Positions 7,487 through 14,867 of a DNA stretch of 29,079 bases are shown one piece after another. Every line of letters begins with the position of its first letter. Position 1 is the stretch's first letter. The stretch spans positions 1 to 29,079 of the forward strand of contig BNWE01000007.1 of NCBI GenBank assembly GCA_025998595.1, read 5' to 3'. A model generated the notes under the pieces. The model was not told the DNA's origin, searched no databases, and was given only the letters and a program-made list of their open reading frames with translations. The position numbers were made by a program, and so were the translations under genes. This DNA comes from Alphaproteobacteria bacterium. GTDB taxonomy: Bacteria; Pseudomonadota; Alphaproteobacteria; UBA3830.

Positions 7487-10203
7487 TGGGCATCGTATAT
7501 AATATTCCCATGACTGAATGTTTTCTGGCGCGAGTTGCGGATTTCCTACTGAACAACATAAAGAATTTTCAACACACAAATATCGTTCTTCCCAATGGAC
7601 GTAGTTGCAGAATACTCAAAAATTATCTTGTGCAGAATGCGCACGCAAAAACATTTATGCTGCCGAAAATATCTTCTATTTCTGACGAGCTCCGATTCGA
7701 TACGCAAAAAATTACCGCACTCGTTATGAACCAATGTGACGTTGGATCAAATATATCCACCGATACCAAGTTCGAACTCGCAAAAAGCATATGCTCATTG
7801 ATTAAAGAGCTTGTTTTTGCGAATGTGGATCTCAATCGTCTGCCAAATATGGTGCCGGAACATCTGCTGGAATATTGGAATCCCACTCTCGAAATATTGC
7901 AGAAGGTGGTTGCACCACTGGCATTTACTCATATAGATTTCGCTTCAACATTGCAAGCACATCTCGCATACCTTGCAACAAGTAGCAAAGCAAGCACGTT
8001 GGCCGTTGGTATTGAAAACAAAAATTATTACACCGGATTATTTCTGAAAAAAGTAGCGGAATCCGAAAATGGAATTATTTTTATAACCGGAAGTGAAGAT
8101 GAAAATTCCAGAAACTATCAACTAAATAAAGAACTACTGACATATCTCCAACGTGACGTTGGATCCGTTTGTTCTATAGATTCCGCTTCAGCATTGCAAG
8201 CACATCACGCATACCTTTCCGCAGGTAGCGAAGCAGAAAACGGATCCAACGTCACGTTGGCGGCATACCTTTCCGCAGGTAGTGAAACAGAAAATGGATC
8301 CAACGTCACGTTGGCGGCATACCTTTCCGCAGGTAGTGAAACAGAAAATGGATCCAACGTCACGTTGGCAGAGTTCGCGTCACCTGCGGAAGAAGCGTTT
8401 GGTGTAGCTATCGCCGTAAGAAAAGCAATTCATGAAAAAAAGAGTGTGCTTATCGTTTCCACCGATTCCAAACTATCGGAAAAAATAAAAATGGAATTGG
8501 GGCGATGGAATATCGTTCCCAACGATTCTTCCGGAGTTCAATTTTCCAAAACCCGCAGTGGAATGTTGGTCTCTTTGATTGCGGACATGATCGAAAAAAA
8601 TTTCAATTTATTGAATGTATTGGAAGTTCTAAAAGCAAGTAGAAAATATAACGATTTCCTATTTCCATTTGAATTGTTCTGCCGAAAGCAATCGATTGTG
8701 CCTACGAATTTTTTCGATGCAATTTCGATTTACAATAAAACAGAAATAGAGTTGGAAGTTCTTGATGAGTTGAAACGCTTATCCTCGATAAAACCAGAAT
8801 GCAAACAAACTTTCGGAAAATGGTTTGAGTACTGCAATAAATGCGCAAAACTTCTGGACGAAAAAGCTTCCGGGGAATTCGAACATATTTCTAGGCAATT
8901 CACAAAAAACTCTCATTTGCTCGGCGAGATGTCGGTTTCGGAATTTGTAATTTTCCTAAAAAATCAAGTGTTTACCATCGGCATAAAATCTCCACAGGCA
9001 TCAACGGACGGAATTGTTATGTGTAACATTCAGAACGCTCAGCTTGAGGATGCTGACATGATTATCATCACCGGAGCAAACGAAGACAATTTGAAAACAT
9101 CTGAAAAAAACAATTTTTGGATGAGCAAATCAATGGCGAGTGCACTTGGAATCCAAACGACATCCGCCAAAGACGCGTTTGTTCAATGTATTTTCGAACG
9201 ACTAGTGCACAAGCCCAACGTTCTCATAACGAGGTCGCAAATCGTAGATGGAGTTGAGCAGCAGAAATACAGTTACATCGATAAAATCGCCGATAAATTA
9301 TCCATTACCAAAGCGGAAGATTTGGTAAATCTCGTCGAGCATTTGAGGTATTCCATCAAAAAAGAATCCATAAAATTTACGGCACCGATTCCGGATGTAA
9401 AAAACCGCCCGAATAGATTTTCCGTCACCGATATAACATTGCTAAAAAATAACGCCTACGTTTTTTATGCGAAGAAAGTATTGAATCTGAAAGAACTCAA
9501 TTATCTAGATGATCCAAAAAACCTAAAAGGAAATTACGTTCATAAAGTTTTGGATACGCTAATAAAATTTGCAAAAAATAAAACTGATATCAACGAAGCA
9601 AAAGTCATTGCAAAAAGCGTTTTGAAAAACATGTGGCTGGACGAATCCCATTTTGGTCTATGGTTTTTTCGATTGAAAAACATTCTGTCTTTTGTCTGCA
9701 ATAATGTAAGTCAAAACGATGAGCTGATCTCGGAAGTGAGCGGCGAATGCACAATAAATGTATCTCCGGACTACGCCTTCACGGTGCTATGCAAAGCCGA
9801 TAGAATTGATGTACATCCGGATCAAACAATCTCCATAATTGATTATAAAACGTCATCATTGCCCACTGCAAAGCAAATCGAATACGGCTACAAACCGCAA
9901 CTCTCAATTGAGGCAATCATCGCCAAAAACAATGGATTTTCCATCGAAAAAACAAATGTAAAGGATTTGTATTTTTTGCGTCTTGATGGTTCAGAAAAAA
10001 CCGGAGAAACTCGTGCGGCCAGTGACTCCATAGAAAAAACAGAAACACTCATAAAAAATACGATTGCCGGACTTGCTGAATTAATTAGTTATTACAATGT
10101 ATTAGGCATTCCGTACGACATAAATATCAATAGCGCATACGATCAGGCGTACGCTCATTTGGCTAGAGTAAAGGAGTGGAGCGACAATTGGACTCAAGAA
10201 TAA
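7486..10203 (+). CDS. addB: Double-strand break repair protein AddB
   Basis: Subunit of the AddAB helicase-nuclease that resects double-strand breaks for RecA loading (the RecBCD counterpart in alphaproteobacteria). The 905-residue frame has an inactive-helicase-like N-terminal half and a C-terminal PD-(D/E)XK nuclease: GNYVHKVLDTL, KADRIDV (about 768-774), IIDYKTSS (about 785-792) and PQLSIEAII (about 804). ATG 7486 has GAGGTGA 7 nt upstream and overlaps the previous stop (TAATG). Residues about 151-173 and 221-294 are palindromic-element sequence, including three tandem 18-residue units AYLSAGSxxENGSNVTLA, so the native protein is shorter. Its end overlaps addA. Because the reading frame is kept through the inserts, I expect a functional protein. 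Confidence 0.92.
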   Translation: MGIVYNIPMTECFLARVADFLLNNIKNFQHTNIVLPNGRSCRILKNYLVQNAHAKTFMLPKISSISDELRFDTQKITALVMNQCDVGSNISTDTKFELAKSICSLIKELVFANVDLNRLPNMVPEHLLEYWNPTLEILQKVVAPLAFTHIDFASTLQAHLAYLATSSKASTLAVGIENKNYYTGLFLKKVAESENGIIFITGSEDENSRNYQLNKELLTYLQRDVGSVCSIDSASALQAHHAYLSAGSEAENGSNVTLAAYLSAGSETENGSNVTLAAYLSAGSETENGSNVTLAEFASPAEEAFGVAIAVRKAIHEKKSVLIVSTDSKLSEKIKMELGRWNIVPNDSSGVQFSKTRSGMLVSLIADMIEKNFNLLNVLEVLKASRKYNDFLFPFELFCRKQSIVPTNFFDAISIYNKTEIELEVLDELKRLSSIKPECKQTFGKWFEYCNKCAKLLDEKASGEFEHISRQFTKNSHLLGEMSVSEFVIFLKNQVFTIGIKSPQASTDGIVMCNIQNAQLEDADMIIITGANEDNLKTSEKNNFWMSKSMASALGIQTTSAKDAFVQCIFERLVHKPNVLITRSQIVDGVEQQKYSYIDKIADKLSITKAEDLVNLVEHLRYSIKKESIKFTAPIPDVKNRPNRFSVTDITLLKNNAYVFYAKKVLNLKELNYLDDPKNLKGNYVHKVLDTLIKFAKNKTDINEAKVIAKSVLKNMWLDESHFGLWFFRLKNILSFVCNNVSQNDELISEVSGECTINVSPDYAFTVLCKADRIDVHPDQTISIIDYKTSSLPTAKQIEYGYKPQLSIEAIIAKNNGFSIEKTNVKDLYFLRLDGSEKTGETRAASDSIEKTETLIKNTIAGLAELISYYNVLGIPYDININSAYDQAYAHLARVKEWSDNWTQE
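7936..8002 (+). repeat. Decayed palindromic element in addB
   Basis: The stretch GATTTCGCTTCAACATTGCA followed by AGCACATCTCGCATACC matches the core of the intact copy at 8148-8260 (GATTCCGCTTCAGCATTGCA, AGCACATCACGCATACC). It then degrades to AGTAGCAAAGCAAGCACGTTGG, with no complete terminal palindromes. It encodes HIDFASTLQAHLAYL in frame, parallel to SIDSASALQAHHAYL of the intact copy. I read it as an older insertion that has lost its ends. Confidence 0.65.
8148..8260 (+). repeat. Intact 113-bp palindromic element in addB
   Basis: The left end CCAACGTGACGTTGGATCCG (8148-8167, extending through TTT to 8170) and the right end (8238-8260) are exact reverse complements over 23 bp. Each end also contains its own 15-bp palindrome CCAACGTSACGTTGG. 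The interior includes a small hairpin TACCT-TTCCGC-AGGTA and GCTTC/GAAGC arms. It is read in frame as QRDVGSVCSIDSASALQAHH and beyond. This is the best-preserved copy in the window and defines the family's length and ends. Confidence 0.85.
8207..8368 (+). repeat. Three tandem 54-bp units in addB
   Basis: The right half of the palindromic element is repeated in tandem. Units 8261-8314 and 8315-8368 are identical or nearly so (starting CGGCATACCTTTCCGCAGGT, ending GGATCCAACGTCACGTTGG); the first unit, 8207-8260, is the end of the intact element with a few differences. Each unit encodes 18 residues (AYLSAGSETENGSNVTLA), so copy-number change keeps the reading frame. The later two units share changes (AGTGAAACAG, AATGG) absent from the first, so the newest duplication was of the second unit. 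Confidence 0.9.
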
Positions 10204-13200
10204 AAGATATCTCGGCATCTCTCTGGATTTCCGCTTCTGCCGGTACGGGAAAGACCAAAAGTTTGATAGATCGCATACTTGCGCTACTGCTGAACGGTGC
10301 AACTCCAGGTAAGATTTTGTGCCTGACGTACACGAAAGCGGCTGCGTCCGAAATGCTGGGACGTCTCGGAAAACGTATATATGATTTTCATCGAATGTCC
10401 ACTGACGATTTAAAAAATACACTGGAAAATATGGGGTTCAGTTCGCAGTATTCGGACATCGCAAAATCTCTCCACGAAAAAAGTTTTAACTCTTCCGAAT
10501 GGGTGCAGATAAAAACCATTCACGCTTATTGCTTTGGAATTATCGAAAAATTTCCCATCGAAACCGGATTATTTCCTGGCGTAAAATTATGCGACGATCA
10601 TCAGCGAGAACTAATGCTGAACGAAGCCATTGGAGATATTCTGCGTGATCAAACGAATCATCCATCTTTGGAATTGATATCCAATCACACCACAAATATT
10701 TTCGATATTATCGATGGTAATATTTCCGAGATAGAAGCTTTCTCTTGGAAATTTGAAAACTTCGATGCGTTGTATGCGGATTTTTTTCAGGTGCCGAAAG
10801 ATAAAATTTTTCTGGAGAACGAAGAACTGGATCAGCATCTTTTTAATACAGTTTTTTCCGGACAGCATCAGAAAATATTTTCGGAGCTCGCGGAAATTTT
10901 GTTCACCAGCGAAAAAAAGACCGACATCGAAAAAGCAGAAATTCTAAAAGCAAACGCGATTAATCCCACCAATGGTTTCATGAAAGCCTTTTTAACGGAC
11001 GAACTTACCATTCGAAAAAACTTGTGCACACAGAATGTATCCAAACGCCATCCGGATTTTCCCGAACGCATGGAACGAGTTGCGCATCAGGCGTTGGAGT
11101 TTCTGGATGGAAAAAGAAAATATATATCTGCTCGAGCCAATGCTGCGTTCTTTTCGATTGCAAAAAAAATAGTGTTAAAATTCAATGCGATAAAGCAAAC
11201 AAATCACTGTATTGATTTTGATGACGTCATCGCCATTACGTCGACATTGCTCCATAACATGGAATGGGTAATGTATAAAAATGACGGCGGCATAGAACAT
11301 ATGCTGGTTGATGAAGCACAGGACACATCGCCGCAACAATGGGAAATTATCAAAACAATCACGGACGAATTTTTTGCGAATGGCGTTTCTGGAAAAACGG
11401 TTTTCGTGGTTGGAGATGAAAAGCAATCCATATATTCCTTTCAGGGAGCCGATGTGAAATTATTTCAGCAGATGCACGAGTATTTTAAAAAACGCTCCGA
11501 AAGTAACGGACAAAAATTCCACGATATTATTCTAAACAAATCCTACCGAACAACAGGAAATATACTTGGTTTTGTCGATGATGTTTTTCGCGATTATTTT
11601 CCCAATGTAAATCACGTTTCAGCCAGATCGCCGGACGGAGGAGTTGTGGAAATCGTAAAACTATTTGAAAGTGACGAGAAAGAGGAAGAGCAACCGTGGG
11701 AAATTGCAACATCTACGGAATTGCCCATAACATCCGGAAAAAAACTGTCATCGTACATTGCACAATTCATCCGCGATACCATAAAAAAACGTGTTTTTGT
11801 AGCGTCTAAAAATCGTCCTGCAATGGCGTCAGATTTTCTGCTTTTATTTCAGCGCAGAAAAAAAGATACAATGAATGCAATTGTGAACGCTCTGAGAGAA
11901 TTGGATATTGCCGCGACCGGAATTGATAAAGTATCGCTGAAGGATGAATTAATCGTCGAAGATTTAGTCACATTTGCGGAATTTGCTGTTTCGCCATTCG
12001 ATGATCTTGCCTGCGCTCGCGTTTTAAAATCTCCAATAATTGGCATAACGGAAGACGATCTCATGAATGCATGTATTGGTAGAGAGAAAAAGCAACTGTG
12101 GAATTGTTTGTTAAAAAACAACGAGTTATGCGAAAAATATTCTCTCAAAAATTTAAAAAAACATCTGTATAACGCGTTTAATGTGTCCGCCTATGGCTTT
12201 TTCATGAACGTTCTCACGGACGGATTTCTGGAGAAATTCATAGCTCGTCTCGGCACCAAATGTCTCGATGTACTATACGAATTTCTCGATGTTGTTATGG
12301 AATACGAAAACAAAAATAGCGCGTCTCTCCAGAGTTTTTTGACGTGGTTTAGATCGTCTGCCTATGAAGTAAAACGAGAGTCGTTCAAGGAAGAAAACGC
12401 CGTTCGCATGATGACGGCACATGCTTCAAAGGGGCTTCAGGCTCCGTTTGTAATCCTGGCCGACTGTCATTTTTTCCGCCAATCGACGAGCGATAAAATT
12501 CTAAAAACAGAAGATGAAATATTATTCTGGGATTTCTCAAAAGATATGAGAGCAAATTGTGTAGAAAACTCGCGAGATATTCAATCACAACTTGACATTG
12601 AGGAGTCTCGTCGATTGCTGTACGTTGCACTCACGCGATCCGAAGATTTTCTCTACATCATGGGAGAAAAATCCGATAGAAAACTAAATGATAATTGCTG
12701 GTACAGTGCGTGCCGCACGGGCGTTTACTCCCATAAAGAATCTGCTTCAACATCGCAAGTACCCAGCGTGACGCTGGACTCCGTTACCCATCTTGATTCC
12801 GCTTCAACATCGCAAGTACAGTCGGCATACCTTTCAGCCGGTAGCGAAGCAGAAAACGGATCCAGCGTCATGCTGGTCGGAGAGTATTCGTATTCGCCAG
12901 ATGATTATCAAGAAGTTTCATCGCCTACCAAAAGTGTTTCCGTTCCCGATTGGTTTTTCCAACGTGATGCCAGCGTGACGCTGGACTCGATTACTCATGC
13001 CAAATCTGTTTCTTCAACGTTGCAAGAACAAGATATAGCTAGTGCTGCAAGCACATATGGAGACTGCGTGCATCTTCTACTTTCCGAAGTAAACAAATAT
13101 CCTCGATTGCTTTTTGATAAAATTTTTATGCAGTTGATCGATGGATTTGATTTAACCGACGATTTGAAAAACAGCGCAAAAGCCGAAGTCGATCGTCTGC

Positions 13201-13487
13201 TAAATATTTCGGAATATGCTTTTATTTTTGATGAAAATTCAATGTCGGAAGTGCCGTTTATACATAATGGACACGAAGGAAGAATCGATAAAATTGCATT
13301 TAAGGATCCGGATGAAATATGGATCATCGACTTCAAAACGGGAAAACCAAAAGAAGAAATTCCGCCGGAATATGCGGCGCAATTATCTTTCTACAAAGAA
13401 GCCGTTGCTGAAATATTTCGCGATCATCAGCATAAAAATTTGAAACCGGCCATTCTGTGGACAAGTGCGTCGAGGCTACAGCAATAG
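10188..13487 (+). CDS. addA: Double-strand break repair helicase AddA
   Basis: UvrD-family helicase-nuclease subunit of AddAB. From TTG 10188 it is 1099 residues: Walker A ASAGTGKT at 16-23, motif Ia LTYTKAAASEM, Walker B VDEAQDTSPQQW near 374, GDEKQSIYSFQGAD, MMTAHASKGLQAPFVIL (motif V region), RRLLYVALTRSED (motif VI), and a C-terminal nuclease GRIDKIAF...IIDFKTGK...YAAQLSFYKEAV (about 1029-1070). I prefer TTG 10188 because GGAG lies 6 nt upstream; GTG 10176 is also open but too close to that Shine-Dalgarno sequence. It overlaps addB by 16 bp. Between motif VI and the nuclease (about residues 851-951) it carries one full and one decayed palindromic element, in a linker that tolerates insertion. 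Confidence 0.93.
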   Translation: MDSRIKDISASLWISASAGTGKTKSLIDRILALLLNGATPGKILCLTYTKAAASEMLGRLGKRIYDFHRMSTDDLKNTLENMGFSSQYSDIAKSLHEKSFNSSEWVQIKTIHAYCFGIIEKFPIETGLFPGVKLCDDHQRELMLNEAIGDILRDQTNHPSLELISNHTTNIFDIIDGNISEIEAFSWKFENFDALYADFFQVPKDKIFLENEELDQHLFNTVFSGQHQKIFSELAEILFTSEKKTDIEKAEILKANAINPTNGFMKAFLTDELTIRKNLCTQNVSKRHPDFPERMERVAHQALEFLDGKRKYISARANAAFFSIAKKIVLKFNAIKQTNHCIDFDDVIAITSTLLHNMEWVMYKNDGGIEHMLVDEAQDTSPQQWEIIKTITDEFFANGVSGKTVFVVGDEKQSIYSFQGADVKLFQQMHEYFKKRSESNGQKFHDIILNKSYRTTGNILGFVDDVFRDYFPNVNHVSARSPDGGVVEIVKLFESDEKEEEQPWEIATSTELPITSGKKLSSYIAQFIRDTIKKRVFVASKNRPAMASDFLLLFQRRKKDTMNAIVNALRELDIAATGIDKVSLKDELIVEDLVTFAEFAVSPFDDLACARVLKSPIIGITEDDLMNACIGREKKQLWNCLLKNNELCEKYSLKNLKKHLYNAFNVSAYGFFMNVLTDGFLEKFIARLGTKCLDVLYEFLDVVMEYENKNSASLQSFLTWFRSSAYEVKRESFKEENAVRMMTAHASKGLQAPFVILADCHFFRQSTSDKILKTEDEILFWDFSKDMRANCVENSRDIQSQLDIEESRRLLYVALTRSEDFLYIMGEKSDRKLNDNCWYSACRTGVYSHKESASTSQVPSVTLDSVTHLDSASTSQVQSAYLSAGSEAENGSSVMLVGEYSYSPDDYQEVSSPTKSVSVPDWFFQRDASVTLDSITHAKSVSSTLQEQDIASAASTYGDCVHLLLSEVNKYPRLLFDKIFMQLIDGFDLTDDLKNSAKAEVDRLLNISEYAFIFDENSMSEVPFIHNGHEGRIDKIAFKDPDEIWIIDFKTGKPKEEIPPEYAAQLSFYKEAVAEIFRDHQHKNLKPAILWTSASRLQQ
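12739..12876 (+). repeat. Palindromic element in addA with partial duplication at its left
   Basis: The element runs from CCAGCGTGACGCTGG (12763-12777) to CCAGCGTCATGCTGG (12862-12876), 114 bp, with the same interior as the addB copy (GATTCCGCTTCAACATCGCA, GCATACCTTTCAGCCGGTAG, AGCAGAAAACGGATCC). Next to its left end, 12741-12762 repeats the internal TCTGCTTCAACATCGCAAGT segment, so part of the element has been duplicated. A one-base insertion near the left end (GGACTCC against GGATCC) shifts the frame used in the left palindrome, but the core is read in the same frame as in addB (DSASTSQV...AYLSAGSEAENGS). Confidence 0.82.
12970..13040 (+). repeat. Decayed palindromic element in addA
   Basis: It begins with a perfect CCAGCGTGACGCTGG (12970-12984) and continues GGACTCGATTACTCATG and TCTTCAACGTTGCAAGAAC. 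These align with GGACTCCGTTACCCATC and CTTCAACATCGCAAGTAC of the preceding copy. The right half is not recognisable. Just before it, CCAACGTGATG at 12959-12969 may be a fragment of another end. Confidence 0.65.
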
Positions 13488-13729
13488 ACAGTGATAAAGC
13501 CGTTCTTATACCAAACTTCATTTGTGAAATGGCGCGCTACCATCGTGAAAGTAGATGTATTGGCGAAGTTAAAAAAGTAAATGAATCTAGCGTTACGCTG
13601 GGTTGCGACATAAGCAAAAAATTTCATCAAAATAGTACTTGGCTTTTTTGAAGAGAACGCTATATTTTATAGTGAGCTCTATAGCTCGTATATTATGTAT
13701 AATGATAGTTTTTTAACATGAGGTATAAA
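13488..13729 (+). other. Spacer after addA with a solitary palindrome and doubtful 64-codon frame
   Basis: This 242-bp stretch has no gene I recognise. A 64-codon frame (13457-13651) overlaps the addA end and encodes no known motif; it is not called as a gene. At 13587-13601 lies CTAGCGTTACGCTGG, a slightly mismatched version of the element-end palindrome, suggesting another worn or solitary end outside coding sequence. No clear rho-independent terminator for the plus-strand operon was found; a T-run at 13644-13649 has no convincing stem. Confidence 0.4.
13668..13703 (+). promoter_or_regulatory. Promoter region with inverted repeat, upstream of lipoprotein gene
   Basis: A consensus -10 TATAAT is at 13698-13703. 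Directly upstream is the inverted repeat GAGCT-CTAT-AGCTC (13674-13687) flanked by TATA on both sides, where a -35 box would be expected; no good -35 hexamer is present. The layout is compatible with an activator- or repressor-binding site, but this is inference from position alone. Confidence 0.35.
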
Positions 13730-14515
13730 ATGAAAACAAAAAGCATATTCTCGTTTGATACAAAATCTTTAACAAAATCTACAATGAAGATAACAAATAA
13801 ATTGACGTCATGCACGATAACGCATTTAGGTCTTGTTGGGCTTATATTGTGTTGCGGTTGTAGAAATGCTCATGTAACAAACTATGATTCCTCCTATGAA
13901 CAAGGTTACAATTCTACATATGAGTCAGACTATGATTATGGAAAGTACGAAAATTCGAGTACGTTAGGATCACTTGAGCACGAAAATGAGATCGCTAGAA
14001 TGAGAGATCGAGCAGAATACGACAGAAGAAAAGCTCGGGAAGCAAGAGAACGTGCAGAACACGATAGAAGAAAAGCTCGGGAAGCAAGAGAATGGGCGGA
14101 AAGAGCTGAACACGATAGAAGAAAGGCGCGGGAAGCAAGAGAATGGGCGGAAAGAGCTGAACACGATAGAAGAAAGGCGCGGGAAGCAAGAGAATGGGCA
14201 GAAAGAGCCGAACGCGATAGAAGAAAAGCAGAAGAAGCAAGAGAACGTGCAGAAAGAAAAAGCGTTGCCAAAATGGCTCAAAAGGTAAGGGCAGATAGAA
14301 GAAACAGAAGATCTGTGCTCAGCAGTGAAAGAAGAGAAGATGCAATAGCAGCTCAAAGATTGGCAGGAAGAGCGAGTTTTAGTGATCATGATGCCAAGCG
14401 ACTTGAAGATGATGCCGTAAAGATAGCCATAGAAAGATCTATAGCAGATGAAGAAGCAAGAAAACGGGCAAGCGGCCATCATCAGCACAAACACAAGCGC
14501 AAGCATAAGCATTGA
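13730..14515 (+). CDS. Putative lipoprotein with charged heptad-like tandem repeats
   Basis: No family recognised. A hydrophobic stretch THLGLVGLILCCGC with a lipobox-like LILC suggests a secreted lipoprotein; the mature part would start at a cysteine near residue 43. Then come a Tyr/Ser/Asp-rich segment, a long Glu/Arg/Lys/Ala helix made of RAEHDRRKAREAREWAE units (about residues 96-177), another charged helix, and a His/Lys tail HHQHKHKRKHKH. I choose ATG 13730 because AGG lies 6 nt upstream; ATG 13718 and ATG 13784 (which would give a more usual signal-peptide length) are alternatives. The repeats predict a rigid single alpha-helix or coiled coil. It could be a periplasmic or surface spacer, but no function is claimed. 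Confidence 0.65.
   Translation: MKTKSIFSFDTKSLTKSTMKITNKLTSCTITHLGLVGLILCCGCRNAHVTNYDSSYEQGYNSTYESDYDYGKYENSSTLGSLEHENEIARMRDRAEYDRRKAREARERAEHDRRKAREAREWAERAEHDRRKAREAREWAERAEHDRRKAREAREWAERAERDRRKAEEARERAERKSVAKMAQKVRADRRNRRSVLSSERREDAIAAQRLAGRASFSDHDAKRLEDDAVKIAIERSIADEEARKRASGHHQHKHKRKHKH
14015..14260 (+). repeat. Tandem repeats, 42 bp then 51-bp units
   Basis: A 42-bp unit at 14015-14056 (14 residues) is followed by 51-bp units at 14057, 14108, 14159 and a diverged one at 14210. Units begin GAACACGATAGAAGAAA and end near GGGCGGAAAGAGCT. The 51-bp units include nine extra bases encoding part of EWAERAE. All lengths are multiples of three, so unit gain or loss keeps the frame of the host gene. 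Confidence 0.9.
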
Positions 14516-14867
14516 TGTAGCCAGTCGTCCCTGAAGAAAGGTCAAGGAAGCGTTAAAATGCAGCGATTTTATTGACTTGTAGTACAGATGAGGAGAGTGT
14601 TAAGCCATCTCCAGCCTTTTCAGTAAAAGTCCATGATTTGGGTATAATATACTCACAATTGATGATTCTGTTCGGCGACAGACTGGACAAGGTCGCGGCT
14701 TTAAGTGGAGGGCGTTCCTGACCTTTAGTTGAGTAGGCCGAAGGAGTTTTAATATGCCCCCCGTTTTTTAGACCAGCTTTCGCCCCTTGATGCACTAGTG
14801 TTGAATGGGCCCGTTGGCGCATACCTTTTCGTTGGTAGCGATGGCATTAACGCTAGTACGACTCGGA
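14516..14867. other. Unexplained 350-bp region between convergent genes
   Basis: No recognised gene lies between the lipoprotein stop and the tamB stop. By eye the stretch 14680-14850 is richer in G and C than its neighbours. The minus strand has an 89-codon frame (14553-14822, starting MRQRAHSTLVHQGAKAG) with a poorly placed Shine-Dalgarno sequence. The plus strand reads protein-like in one frame (DRLDKVAALSGGRS, CTSVEWARWRIPFR) but is broken by stops. There is a TATAAT at 14643-14648. Possibilities are a decayed foreign gene or an unrecognised structured RNA. I looked for tmRNA, RNase P, SRP RNA and tRNA signatures and saw none. Confidence 0.3.

Noticed and set aside
8207..8368. CRISPR array
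   Set aside because: The 54-bp repeats are contiguous with no spacers and lie inside an open coding frame.
13457..13651. 64-codon frame overlapping the addA end
   Set aside because: No Shine-Dalgarno sequence, no recognisable family, overlaps addA, and contains a palindrome remnant; reported only as spacer.
13936..14545. Long antisense frames opposite the lipoprotein repeats
   Set aside because: They are mirror frames of the low-complexity 51-bp repeats, with Ser/Phe/Leu-rich products and no initiation signals.
14553..14822. 89-codon minus-strand frame
   Set aside because: Weak initiation context and no family I can name; the plus strand of the same DNA is also protein-like, so coding is unproven.
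14641..14867. Possible tmRNA, RNase P RNA or tRNA
   Set aside because: I looked for the tag-reading frame, the conserved P RNA core, and TTCGA T-loop with CCA-compatible stem and found none.
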